Assembly (NCBI RefSeq): GCF_000154905.1
Contig: NZ_GG770540.1
Span: forward strand, 1 to 64,000
Direction of reading: 5' to 3'
Source of the DNA: Streptomyces sp. SPB074
GTDB lineage: Bacteria > Actinomycetota > Actinomycetes > Streptomycetales > Streptomycetaceae
Length of the DNA stretch: 64,000 nt
Shown: positions 42,489 through 51,166 of the stretch, one piece after another
How the letters are laid out: every line of letters begins with the position of its first letter
Position numbering within the stretch: position 1 is the stretch's first letter
Position numbers and translations under genes: made by a program
The notes under the pieces: model-generated
Seen by the model: the letters and a program-made list of their open reading frames with translations, nothing else
Databases searched by the model: none
Told to the model about the DNA's origin: nothing

Positions 42489-42501
42489 GACCGCGATAGG
42501 C

Positions 42502-42605
42502 TGAAGCTTCCCCTTGATCGTGGACACCTGAAGGTTGGGATCTTGAGGTTCCAGAGGAAGTAGCACCAGGTGGGAAGCACATACACGAAGCGGTACACCG
42601 AGTAG
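42502..42605 (+). pseudogene. 5' remnant of an IS3-family element
   Basis: Matches the left end of the IS3 element at 53805-55158 (TGAAGCTTCCCCTTGATCGT onward) and the first codons of its OrfA (YTKRYTE), then stops at the border of the IS5-like element at 42606. The rest is missing. Confidence 0.8.
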
Positions 42606-43479
42606 TGAGCCTCTTCCAACCTGAAGAGTCTGACCGTGAGTTGGACTGCTCTGCATAACGACGAAGCTCCTGGTAGACGGGTTCTCGACCAAGACCAACC
42701 GTCGCTCCAAGAGCTCCGAGTGCTTGTCTATCCGTCGTCGATCGACCTCTCCAGTCGCACCCTGCGGTGCCTGGCGGGACACCTCGCCACCCGCCGAGGC
42801 GAGATCGGCACCCGGTGGCGGAGGCTGACTGCCGGACGGCAGGCCCTCCTCGCCCTGGCGCATTTGCGGTGCGGTGACACATACGCCCATCTCGCCGCCG
42901 GATTCGGTGTCGGCATCGCCACCGCATACCGCTACATACGCGAGGCCGTCGATGTCCTGTCCATGCTCGCGCCCACCCTGGACGAGGCGATGTGCATCGC
43001 ACAAGCCAAAGCGTTCGTGATCCTGGATGGCACCCTGCTGCCGATCGACCGGATCGCCGCCGACACCCCGTACTACCCGGGCAAACACAAGCGGCACGGC
43101 ATGAATGTCCAGGTTCTCGCCGATCCCTTCGGGCGGCTGCTGTGGGCGTCGCCCGCGCTTCCCGGCTCCACGCACGACCTGACCGCCGCACGCATCCACG
43201 GGATCGTCGACGTCGACCTCAAGGCTTACGCCGACAAGGCGTACCAGGGTGCCGGCCGCTCCGTCCGGGTCTCCTTCCGGGGCCGTCGCCTCAAGCGGTG
43301 GCAGCGACGGCACAACAGCACGCACGCCAAGATCCGTGGCCTTGGCGAACAGGCCATGGCCACCCTCAAGGGCTGGCGCCTGCTGCGGAAGCTCCGCTGC
43401 AGCACCAACCGCATCACCGCGATCGTCCAAGCCGTACTCGTCCTCCACCACGCATCAGCGTGAGGATGGAAAAGGCTCA
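42606..43479 (+). mobile_element. IS5-family element, intact relative of 25742-26632
   Basis: About 874 bp with ends TGAGCCTCTTCCAACCT / GGATGGAAAAGGCTCA and an intact transposase. It separates the IS3 remnant from the helicase fragment. Confidence 0.8.
42636..43463 (+). CDS. IS5-family transposase
   Basis: A 275-residue DDE transposase: helix-turn-helix part (LRCGDTYAHLAAGFGVGIAT), then AFVILDGTLLPIDRIAADTP, ADKAYQGAGRSVRVSFRG and HNSTHAKIRGLGEQAM. The Trp that is a stop codon in the 25757-26584 copy is present here (ATLKGWRLLRKL). The true start may be a little downstream. Confidence 0.85.
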   Translation: MSWTALHNDEAPGRRVLDQDQPSLQELRVLVYPSSIDLSSRTLRCLAGHLATRRGEIGTRWRRLTAGRQALLALAHLRCGDTYAHLAAGFGVGIATAYRYIREAVDVLSMLAPTLDEAMCIAQAKAFVILDGTLLPIDRIAADTPYYPGKHKRHGMNVQVLADPFGRLLWASPALPGSTHDLTAARIHGIVDVDLKAYADKAYQGAGRSVRVSFRGRRLKRWQRRHNSTHAKIRGLGEQAMATLKGWRLLRKLRCSTNRITAIVQAVLVLHHASA

Positions 43480-43846
43480 GTCGGTGCTCGCAGGCTTCCG
43501 CGAGGCGCATCGTCGCCGTGGTCCGCTTACTGTCGACCGCGTAGCCGCGTTGGCCCGGCGCTGTCATCGGGCTGGCCGGCGCCACGTGGTGCGCCTCGTC
43601 GACCACCAGCATGTCGAACGCGTACCGCTTGGCCGTGCCTGCGCTGCGCACATCGGCCAGCACGTCGCGCAGGAGGCGCTGCGCCCGCAATGACGGCAGC
43701 CACGCCATGCTCACGATTACGCGCGGGAAGAGCCGGAACGGGTTGGCGTTCAGCCCGTGGCTCCGTCGTACCTTCGCCATGAGCTCGCTGTCGACGATGA
43801 CGAAGTCCAGGCCGAATTTCTCCCGCATCTCGTCCTGCCACTTTAA
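43480..43846 (-). pseudogene. Fragment of a DrmD-type SNF2/DEAH helicase
   Basis: About 120 codons on the minus strand: KWQDEMREKFGLDFVIVDSE, the ANPFRLFPRVIVSMAWL segment, the Walker-B-type motif FDMLVVDEAHHVAPASP, then GYAVDSKRTTATMRLAEACE. The order and wording match the helicase of DISARM defence systems (DrmD) and its close relatives. Both ends are cut by ISs (43479 and 43847). No other DISARM gene is present in the window. Confidence 0.75.
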
Positions 43847-44246
43847 CGAGCTCGTGCACGGTAGGCGGTGAGACGTCGAGGATGACGGTGGGGCGCCGTC
43901 CTCACCTCTGTCGTGCCGAAGTCAGATCCGCGGTCTGCTGATGGGACAGCAGACCGGCGACGGCTTGGACGATGTCGCTCATGTGCTCGCGGCGGCCGAG
44001 ATGGCGGGCCAGCGCCCGCCAGTTCTTCAAGTGCGCGATGCCGTGTTCGACCCGGATACGCCGCGAGGAATGCGCCTTGCGCTGCCGCTCATGCATTTCC
44101 TCGTACCAGTCCGGAGCGTTCTTCTTGAACTTGCGATGCGGCGGTGTCACCACACGTCCGCCGCTCTGGGCACCCAGGCCCTGGTAGCCGGCATCGGCGA
44201 GAATCTCCACGACGGGGCCGTCGGCCAGGAGCTTGACCAGCCCTAA

Positions 44247-45103
44247 GAAGCCATCTCATTTGGGTGACTCGGTAGTCTATGAGTCATGGTGGGGCTTGTT
44301 GAGCGGCTGGTGCCGGACGAATTGTGGCAGTTGTTCCAGCGGGTGGTGCCTGAGGCGCCGTCGCGGCCGCAGGGTGGTGGTCGGCGTCGGCACGGTGACC
44401 GGGAAGTGCTGGCCGCGATCGTCTTCGTGGCCACGTCGGGTTGTACCTGGCAGCAGCTGCCTTCGGCGTCGTTCGGCCCGTCCGGAGCGACTGCCCACCG
44501 GCGGTTCTCGGAGTGGTCGAAGGCCAGGGTGTGGGCCAAGCTCCACCGCCTGGTCCTCGACGAGCTCGGTACGCGCGGGGAGCTGGACTGGTCGCGGTGC
44601 GCGATCGACTCGGTGAACATGCGGGCCTTGAAAAGGGGGACCTGACAGGTCCGAATCCTGTCGACCGGGGCAAGTACGGGTCGAAGATCCACCTGATCAC
44701 CGAGCGGACCGGTCTGCCCATATCCGTCGCAATCTCCGGTGCCAACGTCCACGACAGCCAAGCCCTTATCCCGCTCGTGAAGGGCATACCGCCTATCAGC
44801 TCCCGCCGGGGCCCCCGTCGACGCCGACCCGGAAAGCTCCACGCCGACAAGGGATACGACTACCGCCACCTGCGGCAATGGCTGTCCGGACGCGGAATCC
44901 GGCATCGCATCGCCCGCAAAGGCGTCGAGACCTCGCAGCGACTCGGCCGACACCGCTGGACCATCGAACGCACCATGTCCTGGCTCGCCGGCTGCCGACG
45001 ACTCCACCGACGCTACGAACGCAAAGCCGACCACTTCCTCGCCTTCACCAGCATCGCCTGCACCCTCATCTGCTACCGCAGACTCACCAAATGAGATGAC
45101 TTC
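44247..45103 (+). mobile_element. IS5-family element nested in another IS
   Basis: 857 bp with ends GAAGCCATCTCATTTGG / CCAAATGAGATGACTTC and TAA target duplications (44244-44246 and 45104-45106). Confidence 0.88.
44286..45094 (+). CDS. IS5-family transposase made by frameshifting
   Basis: The first frame (44286 to about 44645) encodes VPDELWQLFQRVVPEAPSRP, IVFVATSGCTWQQLP and the first Asp in CAIDSVNMRA. The second (to 45094) encodes GSKIHLITERTGLPISVAIS, LHADKGYDYRHLRQWLSGRG and RWTIERTMSWLAGCRRLHRR. They overlap at an AAAAGGGGG run (44630-44638), the classic slippery site of this subgroup, so the full protein needs a programmed shift. Confidence 0.8.
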
Positions 45104-45763
45104 TAACTGGCGAGCGTGGGTGATGTCCGCGCAGCTTCCCGGCTTGGTCGGGCTGCAGAACAGCACGCGGCCGTTGCCGTCCGTGACGACCATGGTCTTG
45201 ACGGCGTTCTGCTTGTTCTTGCCGGAGATGAACTTGTCCCGGTCCTTGCGCCCGGCGGCCGGCCGGCGGACCCGGATCTCGGTGCCGTCGATGATCCCGG
45301 TCTTGCCGTCGGCGCCGAGGTGGCTGACGACCTCGGCCAGAGTCCGCAGCCGCACTCCGGGGCTGACGGTGCAGCCTCGCTCGGCGAGTAGTGGCCGCAC
45401 CTCGCCGACGGCGCGGGTGATGGTGGAGCGGTCCACACCGAACCAGCAGGCCAGCACGTCATGAGTGACGGCATGGCGCAGATGCACGAGCGTGGCCAGG
45501 AGGCGGTCGACGAACACCAGCCGGTGCTTCGCACCCGCGCCCACAGCCCGCTTCCGCGGCCTGGACGCGAGCTTGGCGTGGTGTCGCTCGTGCCACAACG
45601 GACCTACCTCAGCCACGAGTTCAGCGATCACGTCAGCCGACAGGCCGGTGATCCTCCGGTCGCTGATGATCGCTGCACGAGACGCGTTCCCCACCACACG
45701 ACCATGATCGACGATCGAGAACTCGACGCGTCACCGCCTACCGTGCACGAGCTCGTTAGGCGG

Positions 45764-45931
45764 CTAGCGAAACGTCAAATGGGGCAGCCCTTGCCACGCA
45801 GGGGTCGTAGACCGCCGAGCAGGCCGGGGAGCCGGAAGGAGCAAAGGCCTGGCTGGTGCGTGAGCTGCCGGGCAGACGAACCAGCCGTCCACGGCGCGAA
45901 CGCGGCAGGCGTCGGCTCCGAGGGTGGGCAT
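45764..45931 (-). CDS. Small hypothetical protein (55 aa), possibly IS-truncated
   Basis: Starts MPTLGADACRVRAVDGWFVC at the ATG at 45931, with AAAGG eight bases upstream. The first 25 residues look genuine; the rest is proline/arginine-rich and ends about 10 bases from the IS border, so the original 3' end may have been replaced. The function is unknown. Confidence 0.4.
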   Translation of the reverse strand: MPTLGADACRVRAVDGWFVCPAAHAPARPLLLPAPRPARRSTTPAWQGLPHLTFR

Positions 45932-45980
45932 GGTGGCGCCTTTCGGGGTGGGGCCTGGTGAGGTACACACGGCCGTGCGG

Positions 45981-46000
45981 TGGGGTGGGGTGGGGTGGGG
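45981..46000. repeat. (TGGGG)x4 tandem repeat
   Basis: Four exact TGGGG units in a row, upstream of the minus-strand small gene and about 200 bases before the TetR gene. Four runs of four G with single-base loops form a textbook G-quadruplex motif. Confidence 0.75.
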
Positions 46001-46206
46001 TCCAGGGACGCCGAAGGCGGGCCCCTGCCCAGCACGGGGCGGGAGGCTGCAGTCGGCTGTGTGGCACTGTGGCGCCGCGCCTGGGCCCCCACCCCGGACG
46101 TGGAGGATCCCTTGCTGTGTACGGGTGCAGCGTCGCCATCATCCGTACCGCAGCGCTGGGAAGGGGGCAGGCTGGCTACCCTGTTGGCGGAAAGGGAGTG
46201 CGCGCG

Positions 46207-46929
46207 ATGGAGGCAGGGCCGACCGGTGATGGTCAGCGGGACGGGCAGGGGCCGCGGCGCCGCCGGGAGATCGTGGCCGCGGTCCAGCGGTTGCTCGGCG
46301 AATGGGGCAGTTCCGAGCGGCTGACGATGCGGGCGGTTGCCAAGGAGGTGGGCATCTCCGCTCCGAGCATCTACCTGCACTTCCAGGACAAGACGGAGCT
46401 GGTATGGGCGGCGCTGGAGGACCGCTACGGTGAACTGGCCGCCCAAATGGCTGCTGCAGCCCTGGACTGTGGTGACGAGGATCCGCGGGGCAGGGTGCGG
46501 GCGCGGGCGCGCGCGTACTGCCGGTTCGCCCTGGGCAGTCCGGGCCATTACCGGCTCATGTTCGAGGCGCATCAGCCGGCGGCGGATCCGAGCAGGATCG
46601 GTGCTCACCCCGCCCGCCGCATATCCGCCGGTCTGCGCGACGGCCTGAACAGCTGTGCAGAGCATGGGTTCGGTCTGTCGCTGCCGGTGGAACAGGCCGC
46701 GCAGACACTGTGGGCCGGTCTGCACGGCATGCTCTCGCTGCACCACAGTCTCTACTGCGACGAGTCGTCAGAGGGCCTGGTCCTGCAGCTTTCCGACGGT
46801 CTGGTCGACTCGCTCGTGGCCCGCGGGCCTAACGTTCCCTTCCACGCCGCAAGCGGATCCGAGACCGAGGCGTCGCGCAGGATCAGGGCACTCAGGAATG
46901 CTCCGGAGCCGGACAGTCCGCAGTTGTAG
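46207..46929 (+). CDS. TetR-family transcriptional regulator
   Basis: A 240-residue protein. It has an N-terminal TetR helix-turn-helix (RREIVAAVQRLLGEWGSSER, then TMRAVAKEVGISAPSIYLHF, QDKTELVWAALEDRY) and a C-terminal TetR_C_33-like ligand domain (GSPGHYRLMFEAHQP, QTLWAGLHGMLSLHHSLY). It lies 217 bases upstream of the oxidative operon on the same strand, and the palindrome at 47063-47071 is a possible operator. AAAGGGAG is 10 bases before the ATG at 46207. Confidence 0.87.
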   Translation: MEAGPTGDGQRDGQGPRRRREIVAAVQRLLGEWGSSERLTMRAVAKEVGISAPSIYLHFQDKTELVWAALEDRYGELAAQMAAAALDCGDEDPRGRVRARARAYCRFALGSPGHYRLMFEAHQPAADPSRIGAHPARRISAGLRDGLNSCAEHGFGLSLPVEQAAQTLWAGLHGMLSLHHSLYCDESSEGLVLQLSDGLVDSLVARGPNVPFHAASGSETEASRRIRALRNAPEPDSPQL

Positions 46930-47025
46930 CGGGAGACGCCGCCCTCGGTGAAGGGGCGGCGCCCGGTCGCGCGCTCCGCGTTCACACTCTCTTCACATCG
47001 TCAACAACCCTCTGCGTGCGGCTGG

Positions 47026-47071
47026 TTGTCGCTCCGTAGGTGCGGGAGTACAGTCGCCGCTGAACTAAGTT
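47026..47071 (+). promoter_or_regulatory. Promoter and palindrome of the P450 operon
   Basis: TTGTCG at 47026-47031 and TACAGT at 47049-47054 are separated by exactly 17 bases, close to the sigma-70 (HrdB-type) pattern. The palindrome AACT-A-AGTT at 47063-47071 lies at or just after the expected transcription start, a typical repressor position. The first gene starts 76 bases further on. Confidence 0.55.
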
Positions 47072-47146
47072 AGGTGCCCAGGGCAACAATGTGGCGCCTG
47101 ACCCGCGTCGCCCGTAGTAGCGGGCTGGACGGAAGTGGATCCCCCC

Positions 47147-47341
47147 ATGGACATCACCATCGACTTCGACAAATGCTGCGGTGCCGGCCAGTGCGTACTG
47201 GCGGCGCCGGAGGTCTTCGACCAGCGCGACGAGGACGGCGTCGTGGTCCTGCTCGATGACAACCCGCCGGCCGAACAGACCGAGAACGTGGTCCAGGCCG
47301 CAGCGGTCTGCCCTGCCGCCGTGATCCAGGTGCGCGCGTGA
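47147..47341 (+). CDS. Ferredoxin ([3Fe-4S] type)
   Basis: A 64-residue ferredoxin: MDITIDFDKCCGAGQCVLAA, then EVFDQRDEDGVVVLLD and ENVVQAAAVCPAAVIQV. The cysteines at CCGAGQC and VCP fit the 3Fe-4S ferredoxins that serve actinobacterial P450s, in which the second cysteine of the classic set is replaced. It is the first gene of the operon and should carry electrons from the reductase (next gene) to the two P450s. The stop overlaps the next start. Confidence 0.9.
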   Translation: MDITIDFDKCCGAGQCVLAAPEVFDQRDEDGVVVLLDDNPPAEQTENVVQAAAVCPAAVIQVRA

Positions 47342-48555
47342 GTGCCGAAGCTGCGGCCACGACTGCGTCGCGGATCACCGTGGTCGGCGCTTCCGCAGCC
47401 GGACTGAGTGCCGTGGAAGGGCTGCGGCGTGCGGGCTACACCGGAACACTCACGCTGATCGGTGAAGAGCAGCACCTGCCCTACGACCGGCCCCCGCTGT
47501 CGAAGCAACTGTTGTCCGGCGTCTGGGACGCCGACCGGCTCCACCTGCGCGGCGAGGACGACTTTCAGGCCCTCGGCGTGGAGCTGAAGCTGGGGCAACC
47601 GGCTACCGCTCTGGACACCGCTGCCCGCCAGGTCGTTCTGGCCGACGGCACAGTCGTCGGCTACGACGCCCTGGTGGTGGCCACCGGCACGCGGGCCCGG
47701 CGGCTGCCGGGCACCGAATCGGTGCGCGGGGTGCACGTCCTGCGCACGCTGGAGGACGCGCTCGCGCTGCGCGAGGATCTGGCGGCCAAGCCGCATCTGG
47801 CCGTGGTCGGCGGCGGCTTCGTCGGGGCCGAGGCCGCCGCCGTGGCCCGCCGCTTGGGCTGCGAGGTCACCCTTCTCACCGACACCGCTCAGCCGATGGG
47901 CGACGCCCTCGGTGACGAGTTGGGCGCCCTGCTGCGCACCGTCCACCAGGAACACGGCGTCAGGATCGAGACCGGAGCTCGTGTCGAGGAGGTCCTCGCC
48001 GACGGCGGGCGGGCGAGCGGGGTACGTCTCGCCGACGGCCGCACGCTGACCGCGGACGCCGTCCTGGTCGGTATCGGAGCCCGACCGAACACCGAATGGC
48101 TCACCGGCAGCGGCGTTCCGGTCGGCAACGGGGTCGAGTGCGATGCGACCCTGTACGCCGGGTTTGGGGTGTGGGCGGCAGGTGACGTCGCCTGCTGGCT
48201 CCATGCCCGCACCGGTGAACCGTGGCGTATCGAGCACCGCACCAATGCCGCTGAGCAGGGCCTGGCCGTCGCCCGCAACATCCTGGCCGGACCCGGGCGG
48301 ACTGTCGCGTTCGATCCGGTGCCCTACGTGTGGTCCGACCAGTACGACCTGAAAATCCAGATCTACGGCAGGACCCGTGGCGCCGACGAGGTCCGCGTCG
48401 TCGAAGGCAGCACCGCTGAGCGCAAGCTGGTCGCCCTCTACGCCAGGAACGGCCGGATCTGCGCGGCGGTCGGCATCAACATGGTCCGGGCCCTGCGCGG
48501 CTACCGGGCACAGGTCGCTGCGGCGGCCCCTCTTCTCACCGGGAGTGCGGCATGA
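47338..48555 (+). CDS. FAD-dependent ferredoxin reductase
   Basis: A 405-residue pyridine-nucleotide-disulfide-type reductase without redox cysteines. It has an FAD motif (ITVVGASAAGLSAVEGLRRA), ATGTRARRLPG, an NAD motif (LAVVGGGFVGAEAAAVARRL), a second FAD contact (GFGVWAAGDVACW) and a C-terminal reductase dimerisation part. It resembles putidaredoxin/rhodocoxin reductases and would pass electrons from NADH to the ferredoxin. GTG start, overlapping the ferredoxin stop by four bases. Confidence 0.9.
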   Translation: MSAEAAATTASRITVVGASAAGLSAVEGLRRAGYTGTLTLIGEEQHLPYDRPPLSKQLLSGVWDADRLHLRGEDDFQALGVELKLGQPATALDTAARQVVLADGTVVGYDALVVATGTRARRLPGTESVRGVHVLRTLEDALALREDLAAKPHLAVVGGGFVGAEAAAVARRLGCEVTLLTDTAQPMGDALGDELGALLRTVHQEHGVRIETGARVEEVLADGGRASGVRLADGRTLTADAVLVGIGARPNTEWLTGSGVPVGNGVECDATLYAGFGVWAAGDVACWLHARTGEPWRIEHRTNAAEQGLAVARNILAGPGRTVAFDPVPYVWSDQYDLKIQIYGRTRGADEVRVVEGSTAERKLVALYARNGRICAAVGINMVRALRGYRAQVAAAAPLLTGSAA

Positions 48556-49829
48556 GCGACACCCTCAGGGCCGGAGTTGTCGGCCTGGGCATGATCGGCG
48601 GCGGGGTCGCCGTCAGTCTGGCCCGCAGCGGACGCGTCCCCGCAGTCTACGACGTCCGCCCCGACGCCGCCAGGGACCTGGCCGGTGTGCCCGATCCGCT
48701 CGGCTCGCCTGCCGAGGTGGCCGAGGTGTCCGACGTAGTGATGGTCGCGGTGGTCAACGCCGACCAGGCACGCGAGGTCATCGGCGGCAAGGACGGCCTG
48801 CTGCGAGCAGCTCGGCCGGGCCTGACCGTCGTGCTGCTCGCCACGGTTGCCTTGCCGGTCGTCCACGAACTGGCCGCGCTCTGCTCCGAGTCCGGTGTGG
48901 GCTTCCTCGACTGCGGGGTGACCCCGGGCGACCAGGCCGCCGAGCACGGCATGGTCGCCATCCTCGGCGGCGAGCAGAGCATCGTGGAGGCGGCGCTGCC
49001 CATCCTTGAGGACTGGGCGAAGAAGGTGGTGCACTGCGGTCCGTCCGGCGCCGGTATGGCCACCAAGATCGCCCGCAATGTCGTCACGTACGGCAGTTGG
49101 CGCACGGTTGCCGAGGCCGCGGCCCTGGCCCGTGCCGCAGGTGTGGACACCGCCCGTCTTGCCGAGGTCATCGACGCGGCCGACCCCGAGGGCCGCACGC
49201 TGCTGCAACTGTTGCGGATGCAGGACGCCGACGGCGTGCTGCCCGGGGCTGTCGGCCGGCAGATCGAACCGTTGATGACCAAGGACCTCGAAGCCGCCCG
49301 CGACCTCGCCGCCGCCCTCGGTGTCCAGGCGCCCCTCGTCGAGACGGTACGCACCCAGGCTCGTCGCACCCTCCAGCTGGAGGCCGATGTGGCACCAGTC
49401 CCGGCACCGGCGAAGGAGGACGCCCGTGCATACGGACTGCACATGATGGACCAGGCGTACGGCCCCGGTTTCAGCGCTGCCGTCCAGGATGCCGACGACC
49501 CCTTCAGTACCGAGACCGTCGACTACCTCTTCGCCCAGGTGTGGGGCCGCGCGGGCCTGTCCGTCCGTGACCGTCGGCTACTCACCCTCGGCGTCGCCGC
49601 CACCGTCGCCCGGCCCGAACTCGTGCAAGTGATCGCCAACGGGGCGCTGGTCAACGGGGAGCTGAGCGCGGAGCAGCTGCGCGAGGCCGTCCTGCACCTG
49701 GCCCTCTACACCGGCTGGTGCAAGGCCACGGCCACCCACACCGGCGTCACCGCCGCGATCGCCGCGCACAACGCCGCCCAGCCCCCCACCAGCGGGCCCC
49801 ACACCCTCGCGCAGGAGCAGCAGCAATGA
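48552..49829 (+). CDS. Fusion of a 6PGDH/HIBADH-type dehydrogenase and a CMD domain
   Basis: A 425-residue two-domain protein. Residues 5-290 are a 3-hydroxyisobutyrate-dehydrogenase-type enzyme (RAGVVGLGMIGGGVAVSLAR Rossmann loop, then DCGVTPGDQAAEHGMVAILG, GPSGAGMATKIARNVVTYGS with the catalytic Lys). Residues 300-405 are a carboxymuconolactone-decarboxylase-like domain (FAQVWGRAGLSVRDRRLLTL, EQLREAVLHLALYTGWCKAT). A linker around 280-300 joins them. The same CMD type is a separate gene at 52372. The fusion suggests consecutive steps in one degradation path. ATGA overlap with both neighbours. Confidence 0.87.
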   Translation: MSDTLRAGVVGLGMIGGGVAVSLARSGRVPAVYDVRPDAARDLAGVPDPLGSPAEVAEVSDVVMVAVVNADQAREVIGGKDGLLRAARPGLTVVLLATVALPVVHELAALCSESGVGFLDCGVTPGDQAAEHGMVAILGGEQSIVEAALPILEDWAKKVVHCGPSGAGMATKIARNVVTYGSWRTVAEAAALARAAGVDTARLAEVIDAADPEGRTLLQLLRMQDADGVLPGAVGRQIEPLMTKDLEAARDLAAALGVQAPLVETVRTQARRTLQLEADVAPVPAPAKEDARAYGLHMMDQAYGPGFSAAVQDADDPFSTETVDYLFAQVWGRAGLSVRDRRLLTLGVAATVARPELVQVIANGALVNGELSAEQLREAVLHLALYTGWCKATATHTGVTAAIAAHNAAQPPTSGPHTLAQEQQQ

Positions 49830-51040
49830 CCGACATCCCCGTCAATCAGCCCGTCACCCGCGTTACTGGCGCCCCCCTCGACCCGCCGGCCGAGTACACC
49901 CGGCTCCGCGAGGACCAGCCCATCGTCAAGGCCCGCTTTCCCAACGGCTCGACGGGCTGGCTCGTCACGCGTTTCGAGGAGGGCAGCCAGGTCTTCACCG
50001 ACCCGCGCCTGAGCGCCCGCCGTCCACGCCACGACACCCCTGAGGGAGAGATCGCCGAGGCCGGGGAGGACGCCCCCTTCGATGCCGGTTTCGTGATGAT
50101 GGACGAGCCCGAGCACGGCGCCTACCGTCGGTTGCTGACTGCCCGCTTCACCCCCAAATCGGTGCAGAACAAGCTCCAGCCCTATCTCGACAAAATCGTT
50201 GACGAGCACCTGGACGCCATCGCCGCAGGCCCCGAGACCTTCGACTTCGTCCAGGCCATGGCCCTGCCCATCCCATGTCTGGTGATCTGCGAACTGCTCG
50301 GGGTCCCCTACGAAGACCGTGACGGTTTCCACGACGCCACCGTCGATCTCATGGACATGGCCAAGAGCCGCGAGGAACGCGACAGGGGTGCCCACTGGCT
50401 CATCGACTACATCACCAGCCTCGTCGCCGACAAGCGCCGCACCGGTGCCAGGGACGGCATCCTCGCCGAACTCATCCACAAGAGCGATGGCGACGACGCG
50501 GCACTGACCGAGAAGCAGCTCATCGGCCTGGGCGTGCTGCTGCTGTTCGCCGGACACGACACCACGGCCGCCATGATGGGGCTGTCCACCCTCACCCTGC
50601 TCACCCACCACGAGCAGCGCGAGCAGATGCTGGCCCACCCGGAGAAGACGGGCACCATGGTTGAGGAGCTGATGCGCTACCTCACCATCGTCCAGTTCGG
50701 CCTGGGCCGCGTGGCCAAGGAAGACCTCGAACTCGCGGGCGCTCAGGTGAAGAAGGGTGATCTCGTCGTCGTCGCGATGAACGCCGCCAACCGCGACCCG
50801 CGCGCCTTCCAGGACCCCGACACCCTCGACATCGACCGCAAGATGGCCCGCCACATGGGCTTCGGCTACGGCGTCCACGCCTGTCTCGGCCAGAACGTCG
50901 CCCGCGCCGAACTCAGGACCGTCCTGCCCAAGCTCTTCCAGCGCTTCCCCAACCTGCGGCTCGCCACCCCGCTGGAAGAAGTCCCCATGGACTTCACCGG
51001 CACCAACTACGGCGTCCGCAAGCTCATGGTCACCCGCTGA
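49826..51040 (+). CDS. Cytochrome P450 (first of two in operon)
   Basis: A 404-residue P450 with I-helix LLLFAGHDTTAAMMG, K-helix EELMRYLTI (ExxR intact) and heme loop FGYGVHACLGQNVARAEL. This is a CYP105/107-like bacterial soluble P450. The ATG at 49826 overlaps the stop of the fusion gene. Electrons are presumably supplied by the ferredoxin/reductase pair at the start of the operon. The substrate is unknown. Confidence 0.92.
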   Translation: MTDIPVNQPVTRVTGAPLDPPAEYTRLREDQPIVKARFPNGSTGWLVTRFEEGSQVFTDPRLSARRPRHDTPEGEIAEAGEDAPFDAGFVMMDEPEHGAYRRLLTARFTPKSVQNKLQPYLDKIVDEHLDAIAAGPETFDFVQAMALPIPCLVICELLGVPYEDRDGFHDATVDLMDMAKSREERDRGAHWLIDYITSLVADKRRTGARDGILAELIHKSDGDDAALTEKQLIGLGVLLLFAGHDTTAAMMGLSTLTLLTHHEQREQMLAHPEKTGTMVEELMRYLTIVQFGLGRVAKEDLELAGAQVKKGDLVVVAMNAANRDPRAFQDPDTLDIDRKMARHMGFGYGVHACLGQNVARAELRTVLPKLFQRFPNLRLATPLEEVPMDFTGTNYGVRKLMVTR

Positions 51041-51065
51041 GCCGCCCCCGGGGCCCAGGCAGCGT

Positions 51066-51114
51066 TCCCCGGAGCAGCTTGCGCCGTCCCCTGACAGGCA
51101 GCGCGCTCCGGGGA
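51066..51114 (+). promoter_or_regulatory. Hairpin between the two P450 genes
   Basis: TCCCCGGAGC / GCTCCGGGGA, a 10-bp stem with a long 29-base loop in the only sizeable gap of the operon (126 bases). It may partly terminate or stabilise the message, or it may be chance. Confidence 0.4.
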
Positions 51115-51166
51115 GCGGCCCCGGCCGCGGCATGACCCCACGTCTTTCGCAGGCAAGGAGTTCCCC

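Larger units (their letters stand above)
43902..45697 (-). pseudogene. IS5-like transposase split by a nested IS
   Basis: The N-terminal part (45697-45107: ITGLSADVIAELVAEVGPLW, HDVLACWFGVDRSTITRAVG, GIIDGTEIRVRRPAAGRKDR, SCADITHARQ) and the C-terminal part (44243-43902: VEILADAGYQGLGAQSGGRV, RIRVEHGIAHLKNWRALA) join exactly if the inner IS and one TAA copy are removed. GTG at 45697 is the start. Confidence 0.85.
43847..45755 (-). mobile_element. IS5-like element (third type) carrying another IS inside
   Basis: Ends CGAGCTCGTGCACGGTAGGC / GCCTACCGTGCACGAGCTCG. Without the inner IS (44247-45103) and its 3-bp duplication it would be about 1,049 bp, the size of copies A and B. Flanks are TAA left and TTA right. 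Confidence 0.8.
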
